Below are positions 9,433 through 17,331 of a DNA stretch of 64,000 nucleotides, piece after piece (position 1 is the first letter of the stretch; every line of letters starts with the position of its first letter). Source of the stretch: Anaerocolumna sedimenticola. Its GTDB lineage: Bacteria > Bacillota > Clostridia > Lachnospirales > Lachnospiraceae. The position numbers and the translations under genes are program-made. The stretch is from NCBI RefSeq assembly GCF_009931695.1, contig NZ_CP048000.1, positions 4,854,501 through 4,918,500 of the forward strand, given 5' to 3'. The notes under the pieces are model-generated. The model ran no database searches, was not told the DNA's origin, and worked only from the letters and a program-made list of their open reading frames with translations.

Positions 9433-9469
9433 AAAAAAAACAACCCAATCTATTAGGATTAGGTCGTTA
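9433..9469 (-). terminator. Intrinsic terminator of the DUF5662 gene
   Basis: On the minus strand, AACGACCTAATCC pairs with GATTGGGTTGTT around a short loop and runs into eight Ts. It lies 24 bases after the stop of the gene ending at 9493. The rest of 9295-9432 is the upstream region of GH94; I see no further gene in it. Confidence 0.7.
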
Positions 9470-9492
9470 TATACAAAAATTAAAATTTTTAT

Positions 9493-10032
9493 CTAATACC
9501 CCTTGACTAATAAAACCTTTCTGATGTAACGAAAAGTCGCTTCTTCCCCTTCTTCCTTTAGCATTGTAAGTAATTTCTCCAATATCTTTTTAGTATCTTC
9601 ATGTATTAAATAATGCTCTTTGGATGCTCTGAAATAAGCTAATGGATCGCCATCCGTATATTTCTCTTTATTATAATTCCTGCTTGCGGCTATTCGGTCG
9701 CAAAACATCTCAACTACATAGTTCACCGGCATTTTCATACCGGCCATTGGAGTACCCTCACTTAAGCTATAATCAATCCAGTATTCCAGATGATGTTTAT
9801 TTCTACCTTTATGATGAAGCCAGGCCAGGCTATATCCCTTGATTTCCCGTTCTGCATTATTAGGACTGCGGTTTCCCTGGAAATATTTTGCCCCCACCGA
9901 AAATTCAACCCAGGAATATTTGGATAAATCATGGAGAAGTCCTTGCTTATATAGACCTGCCCGAAAGCAATACCGCATAACAAGCCATTTATGATGATTA
10001 ATTGTTTTAAGATGCTGTCGCCATTTTAACAT
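9493..10032 (-). CDS. DUF5662 family protein
   Basis: The protein begins MLKWRQHLKTINHHKW and contains GLLHDLSKYSWVEF, YFQGNRSPNN and WLHHKGRNKHHLEYWIDY. This His/Asp-rich pattern is what I recognise as DUF5662, common in gut Firmicutes and phages; it suggests a metal-bound helical fold like HD domains. No biochemical role is established to my knowledge. I set the start at 10032 because GTGGAGG sits 6-7 bases before that ATG; the in-frame GTG at 10044 is part of the ribosome site. It is a single gene with its own terminator. The length of 179 residues is normal. Confidence 0.8.
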   Translation of the reverse strand: MLKWRQHLKTINHHKWLVMRYCFRAGLYKQGLLHDLSKYSWVEFSVGAKYFQGNRSPNNAEREIKGYSLAWLHHKGRNKHHLEYWIDYSLSEGTPMAGMKMPVNYVVEMFCDRIAASRNYNKEKYTDGDPLAYFRASKEHYLIHEDTKKILEKLLTMLKEEGEEATFRYIRKVLLVKGY

Positions 10033-10112
10033 AAAAACCTCCACTTCGTATCACTATTATGCTTCACCTGCTAAAGATAGTCAAGGTTTAGAATATAGAA
10101 ATTAATGGGGGT

Positions 10113-10594
10113 TTATTTTTTATCCTGCTCTTTGGGAGCATCAGGGAGGTTTTTATAATACTCTGTTTTCTTAAATTCTTTTTCCGTATTCTGAATTGTT
10201 TTTAACTTTAGTTCTTTATCCGGATCTTTTTTGCCGATCAGACAAACTTCCCCGGTGATTACATCATTTACCTCTTTTTTGATCTGCAGGTTTTCAGTCT
10301 CTGCTTTAGCATCTCCCGTTTTCTTTCCATCATCATCATTTTGGTATACAAAATGGGATTCTTTTTTTGAAGATATAACAGCTCTTTGGGAGTTAACTTT
10401 TCTCCTGAATTTATCTTTGCGGCAATACTTGCATTTAGCTTCCGCTCTTCTGCTTCGGAATAATCAAATGCATCAGCGATTTTGTCTTTAATACTATCAT
10501 TTTTATTTCCTGTTTGTTTTTTATCCTTATAAAGAGTTTGTTTCGTATACTGTTTAAATAACAGATTTAAATTATTTATAAGCAATTTAAGCAC
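10113..10594 (-). CDS. Hypothetical lysine-rich helical protein, probably frameshifted
   Basis: The first frame (from 10594) encodes about 108 residues: MLKLLINNLNLLFKQYTKQT, a linker, then KLTPKELLYLQKKNPILYTK and a basic tail. It ends soon after a run of six As near 10274. One extra A there joins it to the next open frame, KKEVNDVITGEVCLIGKKD, which runs to PDAPKEQDKK and a stop at 10113. The joined protein would be about 160 residues, mostly helical and highly charged, with no membrane segment or signal peptide. I do not recognise the family. A GGAGG-type site precedes the start. It has no obvious operon partner. Confidence 0.55.
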
Positions 10595-10643
10595 CTCCTT
10601 TATCTATATATCGGAGACTTCGGCAATTGCTTTAATTTTCCTT

Positions 10644-12149
10644 TTATTTCTGATTCTTACATTGGGTACAGTTTTCATCTATTTTCTTGTTCTCCGTATA
10701 TTCCTCACCTATCTCAGCATTTTGCTGCTTCTCAATAATCCCCGACAATTCATCAGAAAATTCTGTTAATAACTTATCCTGATAGTTTTTATTATTCAAA
10801 CTATCGTTACCTTTTTCTTTATTATGCATAAACTGGTAGATTCTCATGCCTATATAACATACCGTATAGAATATAAGCATTATGATACCCGCTATTAAGC
10901 CGGTACCCTGTCCCTCTATAAAAGGCATACTCACAATGGAACCGATAAGGCAAATTAAAACAAAAAGGGAAGAATACGGATAACCTCCCAGTTTACATTT
11001 TCCCTCCGGGCACCCATATTTCTTACGAAAACGGATATGAGTAGCCATAATAATGATATAAGTAAAAAGTGTAGCGAAGCCGCCGGCACTGATTAAAAAC
11101 AGATAAACTTTTGGAAGCAGCAGGCCAAGTCCGAGACCTAATAACATTGCAATTCCCGAAAACAATATCCCTCTATATGGTACATCAGTTTTGTCCTTTA
11201 CCCAATTGGGAGCAAGCCCTTCATCTGCTAAGGAACGTATCATTCTGCCAATTGCAAACACGGATGCTAACATAGTGGATAAGATAGCTGTAATTAAAAC
11301 AACATTTATAACTGTCCCTGCCCAGGTAATTCCCCATCGGTCCAAGGCAGCAACAATCGGGCTGGTTTCTTCATTAACCGAAGCAGTGGGAATCAGCGGG
11401 AGTAATACGACAACTGACAAAATATATAATCCTAATAAGCATAATACGGTATAATTAATAGCTTTCGGAATCGTTTCCTGGGGATTCTCCGTTTCTGAAG
11501 CGGCGAGCCCGATTACCTCAAAACCCGCATAAGCAAATAAAACAATGAGCATACTTCCGGCTATTCCTTTTACACCACCTGCCAAAAACATCTCATTTCT
11601 CAGTTCTCCGGCCCCAATAGTCGGAACACCGGGAAATAATCCTATGATTAACAGGATTGCTATTATTATAAATGCAAAAACAGCAAAAATTTTAATTACC
11701 GAAAATCCGCTTTCTAATTTACTTAATCTGCTTGCACCCAAAAGGTTAAGTAAAGTTACACCAATGATAATGAAACTGCCCAGCCAGGATATGGATATAT
11801 TAGGGATCCATTCCCTAAAAAGAATAGAGACGGCGGTAGCTTCACTGGACATAGCCAATACCATACCTGTCCAATAAACCCACCCTGTTACAAACCCGGT
11901 TCCCTCTCCAAAAGCTTCTGCTGCAAAGGTACGAAAGGAACCGGAATCCGGGTTAGATACGGTCATTTCTGAGAGGGCATAAAGGATAAAATATACCAAT
12001 AACCCTGATAAAATATATGTGATTACAATAGAGGGTCCGGCAGAGTTAATCGCTACAGCCGACCCAAGAAAAAAAGACGCTCCTACTACGGACCCTACTG
12101 CCATCATTGTCAATTGCCACGCTGTTAACCCTTTTTCTTTATTTTTCAT
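10644..12149 (-). CDS. APC superfamily amino acid permease
   Basis: About 500 residues with roughly 12 hydrophobic segments. The N-terminus LTAWQLTMMAVGSVVGASFF, with its helix-breaking GSVVGASF, is the substrate-binding part of helix 1 in APC amino acid/cation symporters. Other family marks are ALSEMTVSNPDSGSFRTFAA and FAYAGFEVIGLAASETENP. It sits in the cytoplasmic membrane and probably imports or exchanges an amino acid; the substrate is not predictable. I chose the ATG at 12149 because ATGGAGGAAAATAC precedes it; the longer frame to 12191 has no ribosome site. A soluble C-terminal tail of about 55 residues ends in a CTQCKNQK motif, which is unusual. Confidence 0.88.
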   Translation of the reverse strand: MKNKEKGLTAWQLTMMAVGSVVGASFFLGSAVAINSAGPSIVITYILSGLLVYFILYALSEMTVSNPDSGSFRTFAAEAFGEGTGFVTGWVYWTGMVLAMSSEATAVSILFREWIPNISISWLGSFIIIGVTLLNLLGASRLSKLESGFSVIKIFAVFAFIIIAILLIIGLFPGVPTIGAGELRNEMFLAGGVKGIAGSMLIVLFAYAGFEVIGLAASETENPQETIPKAINYTVLCLLGLYILSVVVLLPLIPTASVNEETSPIVAALDRWGITWAGTVINVVLITAILSTMLASVFAIGRMIRSLADEGLAPNWVKDKTDVPYRGILFSGIAMLLGLGLGLLLPKVYLFLISAGGFATLFTYIIIMATHIRFRKKYGCPEGKCKLGGYPYSSLFVLICLIGSIVSMPFIEGQGTGLIAGIIMLIFYTVCYIGMRIYQFMHNKEKGNDSLNNKNYQDKLLTEFSDELSGIIEKQQNAEIGEEYTENKKIDENCTQCKNQK

Positions 12150-12399
12150 GTATTTTCCTCCATATAAATAATAAAAAGAAATATAGTTCAAACGTTTTCT
12201 TTGATTATTATTCCTGAAATTTCATATTACATACCCATCTATTTAATATCAATTTGAGATATATGTCGTCCGGATTTGAATCCAAGTTTTATAAAAACCT
12301 TTTTTTCCCTAAAAAAATATGGTACAATCGAAAAGAATGAAACATTTCTTGGATTTTACATAAGGTAAAATAGAATTTAAGAAACATATAGAAAGAAGA

Positions 12400-13766
12400 A
12401 TGACTTTGAAGAATGACTTTACAAAGGGAAGTATCGTAAAAAACATCTTAAATCTGGCATTTCCAATGACTTTGGCACAGCTGATTAATGTCTTATATAA
12501 TATTGTTGACCGAATTTATATCGGTAGGATTCCCGAGAGTTCTACCCTCGCTTTAACCGCTATTGGTCTGACTTTACCCATAATTACTATTATTATCGCG
12601 TTTGCCAACCTTTTTGGTATGGGTGGTGCTCCGTTATGTTCCATAGCCAGAGGACACGGCGACACGGAAGAGGCAGAACGGATTATGGGAAATTCTTTTA
12701 CTTTATTAATAATATCCGGAGTTATATTAACTATAACAGCCCTTATCTTTAAAAGACCCCTGCTTTACCTGTTTGGTGCCAGTGATGTTACATTTCCATA
12801 TGCAGATTCCTATTTAACTATATATATGTTTGGAAATATTTTTGTAATGATTGGTCTTGGTATGAATAGTTTCATTAACTCCCAGGGGTTTGGCAAAACC
12901 GGAATGATGACTGTCTTACTGGGGGCTGTCTCCAATATTATTCTGGATCCCATATTTATATTTGGTTTTCATATGGGAGTAAAAGGTGCTGCCTTAGCTA
13001 CCATTCTTTCACAATTTCTGTCGGCGGTATGGATACTAAAGTTTCTAACCGGTAAAAAAGCAATATTAAAATTAAGAATATCCGGCTTCAGACTGAAGAA
13101 AAGCAGAGTAAAAAATATTACTATGTTAGGATTATCCGGTTTTATGATGGCCATTACCAACGGTGCCGTACAGGTTATGTGTAATGCCGGATTAAGATTT
13201 TATGGCGGTGATTTATATGTTGGGGTAATGACTGTTATTAACTCCATCCGGGAAGTTATATCCATGCCCGTGTCCGGACTTACAAACGGTGCCCAGCCGG
13301 TTATCGGATATAATTATGGAGCTGGCGCTTATGGAAGAGTGAAAGCAGCAATTAAATTTATGTCAGCAGTTTGTATCACCTATACTGTTATTGCATGGGT
13401 ATATTACTAATATTTCCTCACTTCTTTATACAGATATTCAGTTCTGACACCAAGCTTCTGGAAGCCGCCTTACCCTCTTTAAAAATTTACTTTTTTGGAT
13501 TTTTTATGATGTCTTTACAGTTTGCCGGCCAAGCCGTTTTTGTGGCTCTTGGAAAAGCAAAACAGGCTGTTTTTTTCTCACTTCTTAGAAAAGTAGTGAT
13601 TGTTATTCCACTGACTTTATTATTACCCAGGTTGTTTCAATTAGGTACAAAAGGTATATTCCTGGCTGAACCAATTTCAAATTTTATCGGCGGAACGGCC
13701 TGTTTTACCACCATGTTAATCATTGTCGGAGCCGAATTAAAGAAAAACCCAGATACTAAGTTTTAA
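12400..13766 (+). pseudogene. MATE family multidrug/Na+ antiporter, frameshifted
   Basis: The first frame (12400-13410) encodes ten or so membrane helices of a MATE transporter: FTKGSIVKNILNLAFPMTLA, then LYNIVDRIYIGRIP, GMNSFINSQGFGKTGMM and SGLTNGAQPVIGYNYGAGAY. It stops after YTVIAW near 13400. The next frame continues GILLIFPHFFIQIFSSDTKL to a normal C-terminus at 13766. One extra G in the GGG run at 13398-13400 restores a single protein of about 455 residues, the standard MATE length. The organism therefore probably has an intact efflux pump and the break is a read error; if real, the last two or three helices are lost. Start: ATG after AGAAAGAAGA. Confidence 0.85.
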
Positions 13767-13802
13767 TTGCATAGAGGCTATTGCAAAATCAAAACTATAT
13801 TC

Positions 13803-15407
13803 TTATACTAAATATTTTTCAGTAATTTTTGCAAATCTATCCGCATATTTTGAAAGATACTCCCTGAAATACATTTTATTTTCGTTTAATTCAATTGCAA
13901 GTTCATTCATAAAAACAGGTATTTCACTTATTTTCATAAACCCAAATGCTTTCCCGAATTCTGTATTATCCTTGCTGTATTGCCCGCCTATATGGAGTTC
14001 GAAAACATCCTCCACGTTATCTTTGATTCTTTTTTTACAACCTGAAAAACCGATGGAATTTACCTGATGTCTGGCACAGGAATTATTACAGCCGGAAATA
14101 TGCACTGCCGGTAAATATCTGTCCGGTGTCCGGTTTTTTTCCAAAGTTTCCAGAATGGATTTACATAAAGCCTGGCTTTGTTCCACACCAATCTGACAGG
14201 TTGGAACACCAACACAGCTGACACTCATCCGAATATTGGAATCCTGTATCACATCTTTTGCTATGGCAAGCAATTCCCTTGCTTCATCCGGATTCAGATT
14301 CCGGATATACATGCTTTCCGTCATACTGAGCCTGATGTCTGCCCTATCACATCCATTAAGGAACGGTATCAACTGTGTTAAAGTGTCAGTCGGCATCAAA
14401 CCACACAGCGGATGCAGGACTACGGTATAGAGACCTTTTTGTTTCTGAGGTATCAGGCAGGTTTTATATTCCTTTTGATCCCGATACATTTCATCGATAA
14501 ATACTTCATCATTTTCTTCGGCGGCTGACTCATGCTTTTTGGTAAGCTCTTTTGCTAATTCCGGCTTACTTTCATCCAAGGTCAGTTCTGCTTTTACTTT
14601 TTCCAAATGCTCTTTATAACAGGCTATAAAAGCTTCTGTTCCCATTCTTCTTGGAATAAACCTGAGTCTGGCTTTCCCTTTGTTCTCATAATCACCTTCA
14701 GCCGCAAATAATCTGGTAACCGCTTCTACGTGATATAAAACATCCTCTGCAGGAATTAATTCTTCCAACGGTATTCCGATAGCGGGGTTATTCCCTAATC
14801 CCCCTGCCAGATATACCTGAAAGAAAGGTTTTCCGTTACTTACAACCGCTATAAATCCCAGGTCATTAATGGTACTGCTGCCGGTATCCGCTTCATTATT
14901 GGAAAAAGATATCTTTAATTTTCTTGGCAGACGGTATTCCGTAATTCTCTCCATCAAATAATTGCTTGCAAGCAAAGCATAAGGTGTCACATCAAATGCT
15001 TCTTTTCTGTCAACACCGGATAAGGGAGAAAGGGCAACATTTCTTGGGAAATTTCCTCCGCCTCCTCTGGAATATAAACCAAAATCAATCGCTTTGTCCA
15101 TGATATCACATATCTCATCAATTTCTAAATCATGAAGCTGAATAGCCTGCCTGGTAGTCAGATGGATGGTATCCAGATTGTATTGTCCTGCAAATTCCGT
15201 AATTAATTTTAAATGAGGTATGTTTAAGACACCGGAGGGTATTCTTAAACGAATCATAAATTTTTCCCCTCCGCGCTGCGCATACACTCCCATTCCACCG
15301 GATACAGCTTTAAACTCAGCCGCGTTAATTTCTTTATTAATAAATTGGTGCCCTACCTTTCGAAAATTAATGATCTCTTCTTTTAATTTCTGATTATAAT
15401 CCAGCAT
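13803..15407 (-). CDS. Siroheme/4Fe-4S nitrite or sulfite reductase
   Basis: About 534 residues with two ferredoxin-like half-domains and two catalytic repeats. The cluster and siroheme ligands are clear: SCVGVPTCQIG (CX5C) followed by HISGCNNSCARHQ (CX3C). TTRQAIQLHDL and GGGGNFPRNVALSPL are typical of the NirA/CysI-type family. The enzyme makes a six-electron reduction of sulfite or nitrite in the cytosol; ferredoxin is the likely donor because no flavodoxin domain is fused. Which substrate it uses cannot be fixed from sequence. I prefer the ATG at 15407 (GGAG 8 bases upstream) over the TTG at 15413. A LysR regulator is divergent. It requires siroheme, which also feeds the ahb genes at 56-59 kb. 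Confidence 0.9.
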   Translation of the reverse strand: MLDYNQKLKEEIINFRKVGHQFINKEINAAEFKAVSGGMGVYAQRGGEKFMIRLRIPSGVLNIPHLKLITEFAGQYNLDTIHLTTRQAIQLHDLEIDEICDIMDKAIDFGLYSRGGGGNFPRNVALSPLSGVDRKEAFDVTPYALLASNYLMERITEYRLPRKLKISFSNNEADTGSSTINDLGFIAVVSNGKPFFQVYLAGGLGNNPAIGIPLEELIPAEDVLYHVEAVTRLFAAEGDYENKGKARLRFIPRRMGTEAFIACYKEHLEKVKAELTLDESKPELAKELTKKHESAAEENDEVFIDEMYRDQKEYKTCLIPQKQKGLYTVVLHPLCGLMPTDTLTQLIPFLNGCDRADIRLSMTESMYIRNLNPDEARELLAIAKDVIQDSNIRMSVSCVGVPTCQIGVEQSQALCKSILETLEKNRTPDRYLPAVHISGCNNSCARHQVNSIGFSGCKKRIKDNVEDVFELHIGGQYSKDNTEFGKAFGFMKISEIPVFMNELAIELNENKMYFREYLSKYADRFAKITEKYLV

Positions 15408-15628
15408 TTCCAACGCTCCGTTCGTTTTTCAATTCTAGTCTTCCAAGCTTTCACTCTTTGCAAATTCCAACCCATATATTTCCATATTTTTTTATTAACC
15501 TGAATTTACAAATCACTTGATTTTATCACAAACGAATAATAAAATGAAATTATAAATAATTATTTATCTATAAATTAATTTTATAGTTGATTTCCGATTG
15601 TAATTATAAGTTTTCGATTTATCTATTA

Positions 15629-15706
15629 TGATTTGAGGGTCAAAAGAGGTCTATATTACGTATTTATTTATTTGAAACATTAAATTGACCTTTTGATCTC
15701 CAAATC
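15629..15706 (+). promoter_or_regulatory. Long inverted repeat in the divergent reductase/LysR promoter region
   Basis: GATTTGAGGGTCAAAAGAGG (from 15629) and its imperfect inverse TTGACCTTTTGATCTCCAAA (from 15685) bracket about 35 bases just upstream of the LysR gene. They may be paired operator half-sites of the LysR protein or a hairpin in its leader. The rest of 15408-15738 is AT-rich with no coding potential. Confidence 0.45.
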
Positions 15707-15738
15707 CTATTATTGTTTAACAATAGAAAGGATATTGG

Positions 15739-16662
15739 ATGCTCGATTTTAGAATAGAAACCTTTCTCACACTCTGTGAGGAAAAGAGTTATACAAAAAC
15801 TGCCGGGAAGCTTTGTATTACCCAGCCTGCTGTCAGCCAGCATATCCGTTATCTGGAACAGTATTACGGCTGCAAACTTTTTTATTATAAAGGCAAAAAC
15901 CTTATTTTGACCAAACAGGGGGAACAGCTTTTAAAATATGCACTTATCTCCAAAGCAGATTGGAATAAGGTAACCGATACACTAAAGACGGAGACCGGAG
16001 GGGGACATATTTCCTTTGGGGCTACCCTGACTATCGGGGAATATGTAATGCCGGAAATCCTGTCAAAGCTCATCGAGCAGTCTTATAACAACACCATTTC
16101 CATGCTGGTTGACAATACAGAGACGTTACTGCAGAAATTACAGCAGGGGCTTATTGAATTTGCATTTGTAGAAGGGCAGCTTGATAAAAAAGAATACACT
16201 ACCAGACTTTTTTCACCTGCCAGGTTTATTCCGGTATGTTCTTTAAACCATGAATTTGCCCGCCGTTGTGTATCCTTTGATGAAATATTTTCACAAAGGC
16301 TTATCGTCCGGGAGGTGGGAAGCGGAACCCGTGGTGTATTAGAGCAGGTGCTATTGGAACATAACCAGAATATTCAAAGCTTTTCCCAAATTGTTGAAAT
16401 CGGTAATTTAAATGTAATCAAAAACCTCGTGGGAAAAGGATTAGGTATTACTTTTCTTTATGAAAATGCCGTAGAAAATGAAATAGCCCGGGGATTGCTT
16501 AACCGGATCCGGTTATCAGACTTTGAAGCAGAAAGGGAATTTAATTTTGTTTGTATGAAAGGAAGCCAATTTACGGAGAAAAATTTGGAGTTCTTTGAAC
16601 GCTGCCAGAATATATATCACTCCAACGCAAGCGACCCAAGCAGTTTTCCGGTATTGGGCTAA
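15739..16662 (+). CDS. LysR family transcriptional regulator
   Basis: The 307-residue protein starts MLDFRIETFLTLCEEKSYTK, with the winged helix-turn-helix in residues 1-60 (KTAGKLCITQPAVSQHIRYL). A periplasmic-binding-like effector domain follows from about residue 90, with VREVGSGTRGVLEQVL. The start ATG follows AAAGGATATTGG. Divergent orientation from the sulfite/nitrite reductase suggests that it controls that gene in response to a sulfur or nitrogen metabolite, as CysL- and CbbR-type LysR proteins do. A long inverted repeat lies between them. Length is normal and the family call is firm; the effector is unknown. Confidence 0.92.
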   Translation: MLDFRIETFLTLCEEKSYTKTAGKLCITQPAVSQHIRYLEQYYGCKLFYYKGKNLILTKQGEQLLKYALISKADWNKVTDTLKTETGGGHISFGATLTIGEYVMPEILSKLIEQSYNNTISMLVDNTETLLQKLQQGLIEFAFVEGQLDKKEYTTRLFSPARFIPVCSLNHEFARRCVSFDEIFSQRLIVREVGSGTRGVLEQVLLEHNQNIQSFSQIVEIGNLNVIKNLVGKGLGITFLYENAVENEIARGLLNRIRLSDFEAEREFNFVCMKGSQFTEKNLEFFERCQNIYHSNASDPSSFPVLG

Positions 16663-16719
16663 GTAGATGTGAAATTGTACATGAACTTTTTATATTTCCA
16701 AGCCTGAATTATAATAAAT

Positions 16720-16770
16720 GGGGCTGTCGCTTTAACGATTGAAAAATCGTGAGGCGGCAGCTTCCTTTTG
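16720..16770 (+). terminator. Terminator of the LysR gene
   Basis: GGGGCTGTCGC (16720-16730) pairs with GCGGCAGC (16754-16761), and an inner ACGATT/AATCGT stem closes the loop. TTCCTTTTG follows on the plus strand. It lies 58 bases after the LysR stop. Confidence 0.6.
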
Positions 16771-16991
16771 TCTAAAAATACTTTTTCATCTATTTCATCT
16801 TGAGTTGAGTTTGTTAAAAATAAAGTACCTTAATAAATCTAAAAATAGAACTTCAAAATTTTATTTAGACAACTTAAAATTTATGCACTTTTAACTGGAA
16901 ATAAGATCTTCTTGCCTTTAATTGATATCCGCCCTGAAATGAATTATAATTTTTAGGTAATTATTTTGTAATCGCATACAAATATTTTACC

Positions 16992-17035
16992 ATAAATCCC
17001 TTTCTTTTCGATGTTTGGGATTTATTTTTTGTTTA
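16992..17035 (+). terminator. Second plus-strand terminator-like hairpin
   Basis: ATAAATCCC (16992-17000) pairs with GGGATTTAT (17017-17025), followed by TTTTTTGTTT. No plus-strand gene is seen between the first terminator and this one, so an unrecognised short transcript (about 16771-17030) is possible. I see no coding potential in that stretch. Confidence 0.5.
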
Positions 17036-17065
17036 AAAAGCAGGACGGCGCCTCAGAAATCTTGA

Positions 17066-17271
17066 ATGTTTATCACATAGATTTGTAAAAGACTAGCGTG
17101 TGATTATTAATCCATTAAGAGACCGTTTGCCGCCATCGGTACTTAGGTTGTGGCAGAATCACTTATCTGCCACGATCTTATGTACCGTTATGTGCGGCAA
17201 ACGAGTGAGAACGTGTCTTTTGTTGGATAATAATCACACGCTATTTTGATACCCTAAAATGTGATAAACAT
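17066..17271. other. Giant five-stem palindrome (206 nt)
   Basis: Nested pairs, from outside in: ATGTTTATCACAT with ATGTGATAAACAT (13 bp); GCGTGTGATTATT..ATCCA (17096-17114) with its inverse (17224-17241), with one bulged A; GTTTGCCGC with GCGGCAAAC; CGGTAC with GTACCG; GTGGCAGA with TCTGCCAC. The tip loop is 8 nt. GGCGCC hexamers flank it on both sides (17048 and 17285). There is no ORF of note inside. It lies between the convergent LysR and GH3 genes. It could be a structured RNA, a recombination or transfer site, or a non-autonomous element. Confidence 0.7.
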
Positions 17272-17280
17272 CTCTAATGA

Positions 17281-17311
17281 AAAAGGGCGCCGCATTTAGT
17301 GCGACAGCCCC
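17281..17311 (-). terminator. Intrinsic terminator of the GH3 gene
   Basis: On the minus strand, GGGGCTGTCGC and GCGGCGCCC form a GC-rich stem with a short internal mismatch and run into five Ts. It lies 21 bases after the GH3 stop codon. Confidence 0.6.
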
Positions 17312-17331
17312 ATGAACGTTAATGATAATAG

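Noticed and set aside
16720..17311. A ~590-bp transposon bounded by GGGGCTGTCGC inverted repeats
   Set aside because: Both tips are better explained as separate terminators of the LysR and GH3 genes. No transposase or target duplication is visible, although the palindrome inside remains unexplained.
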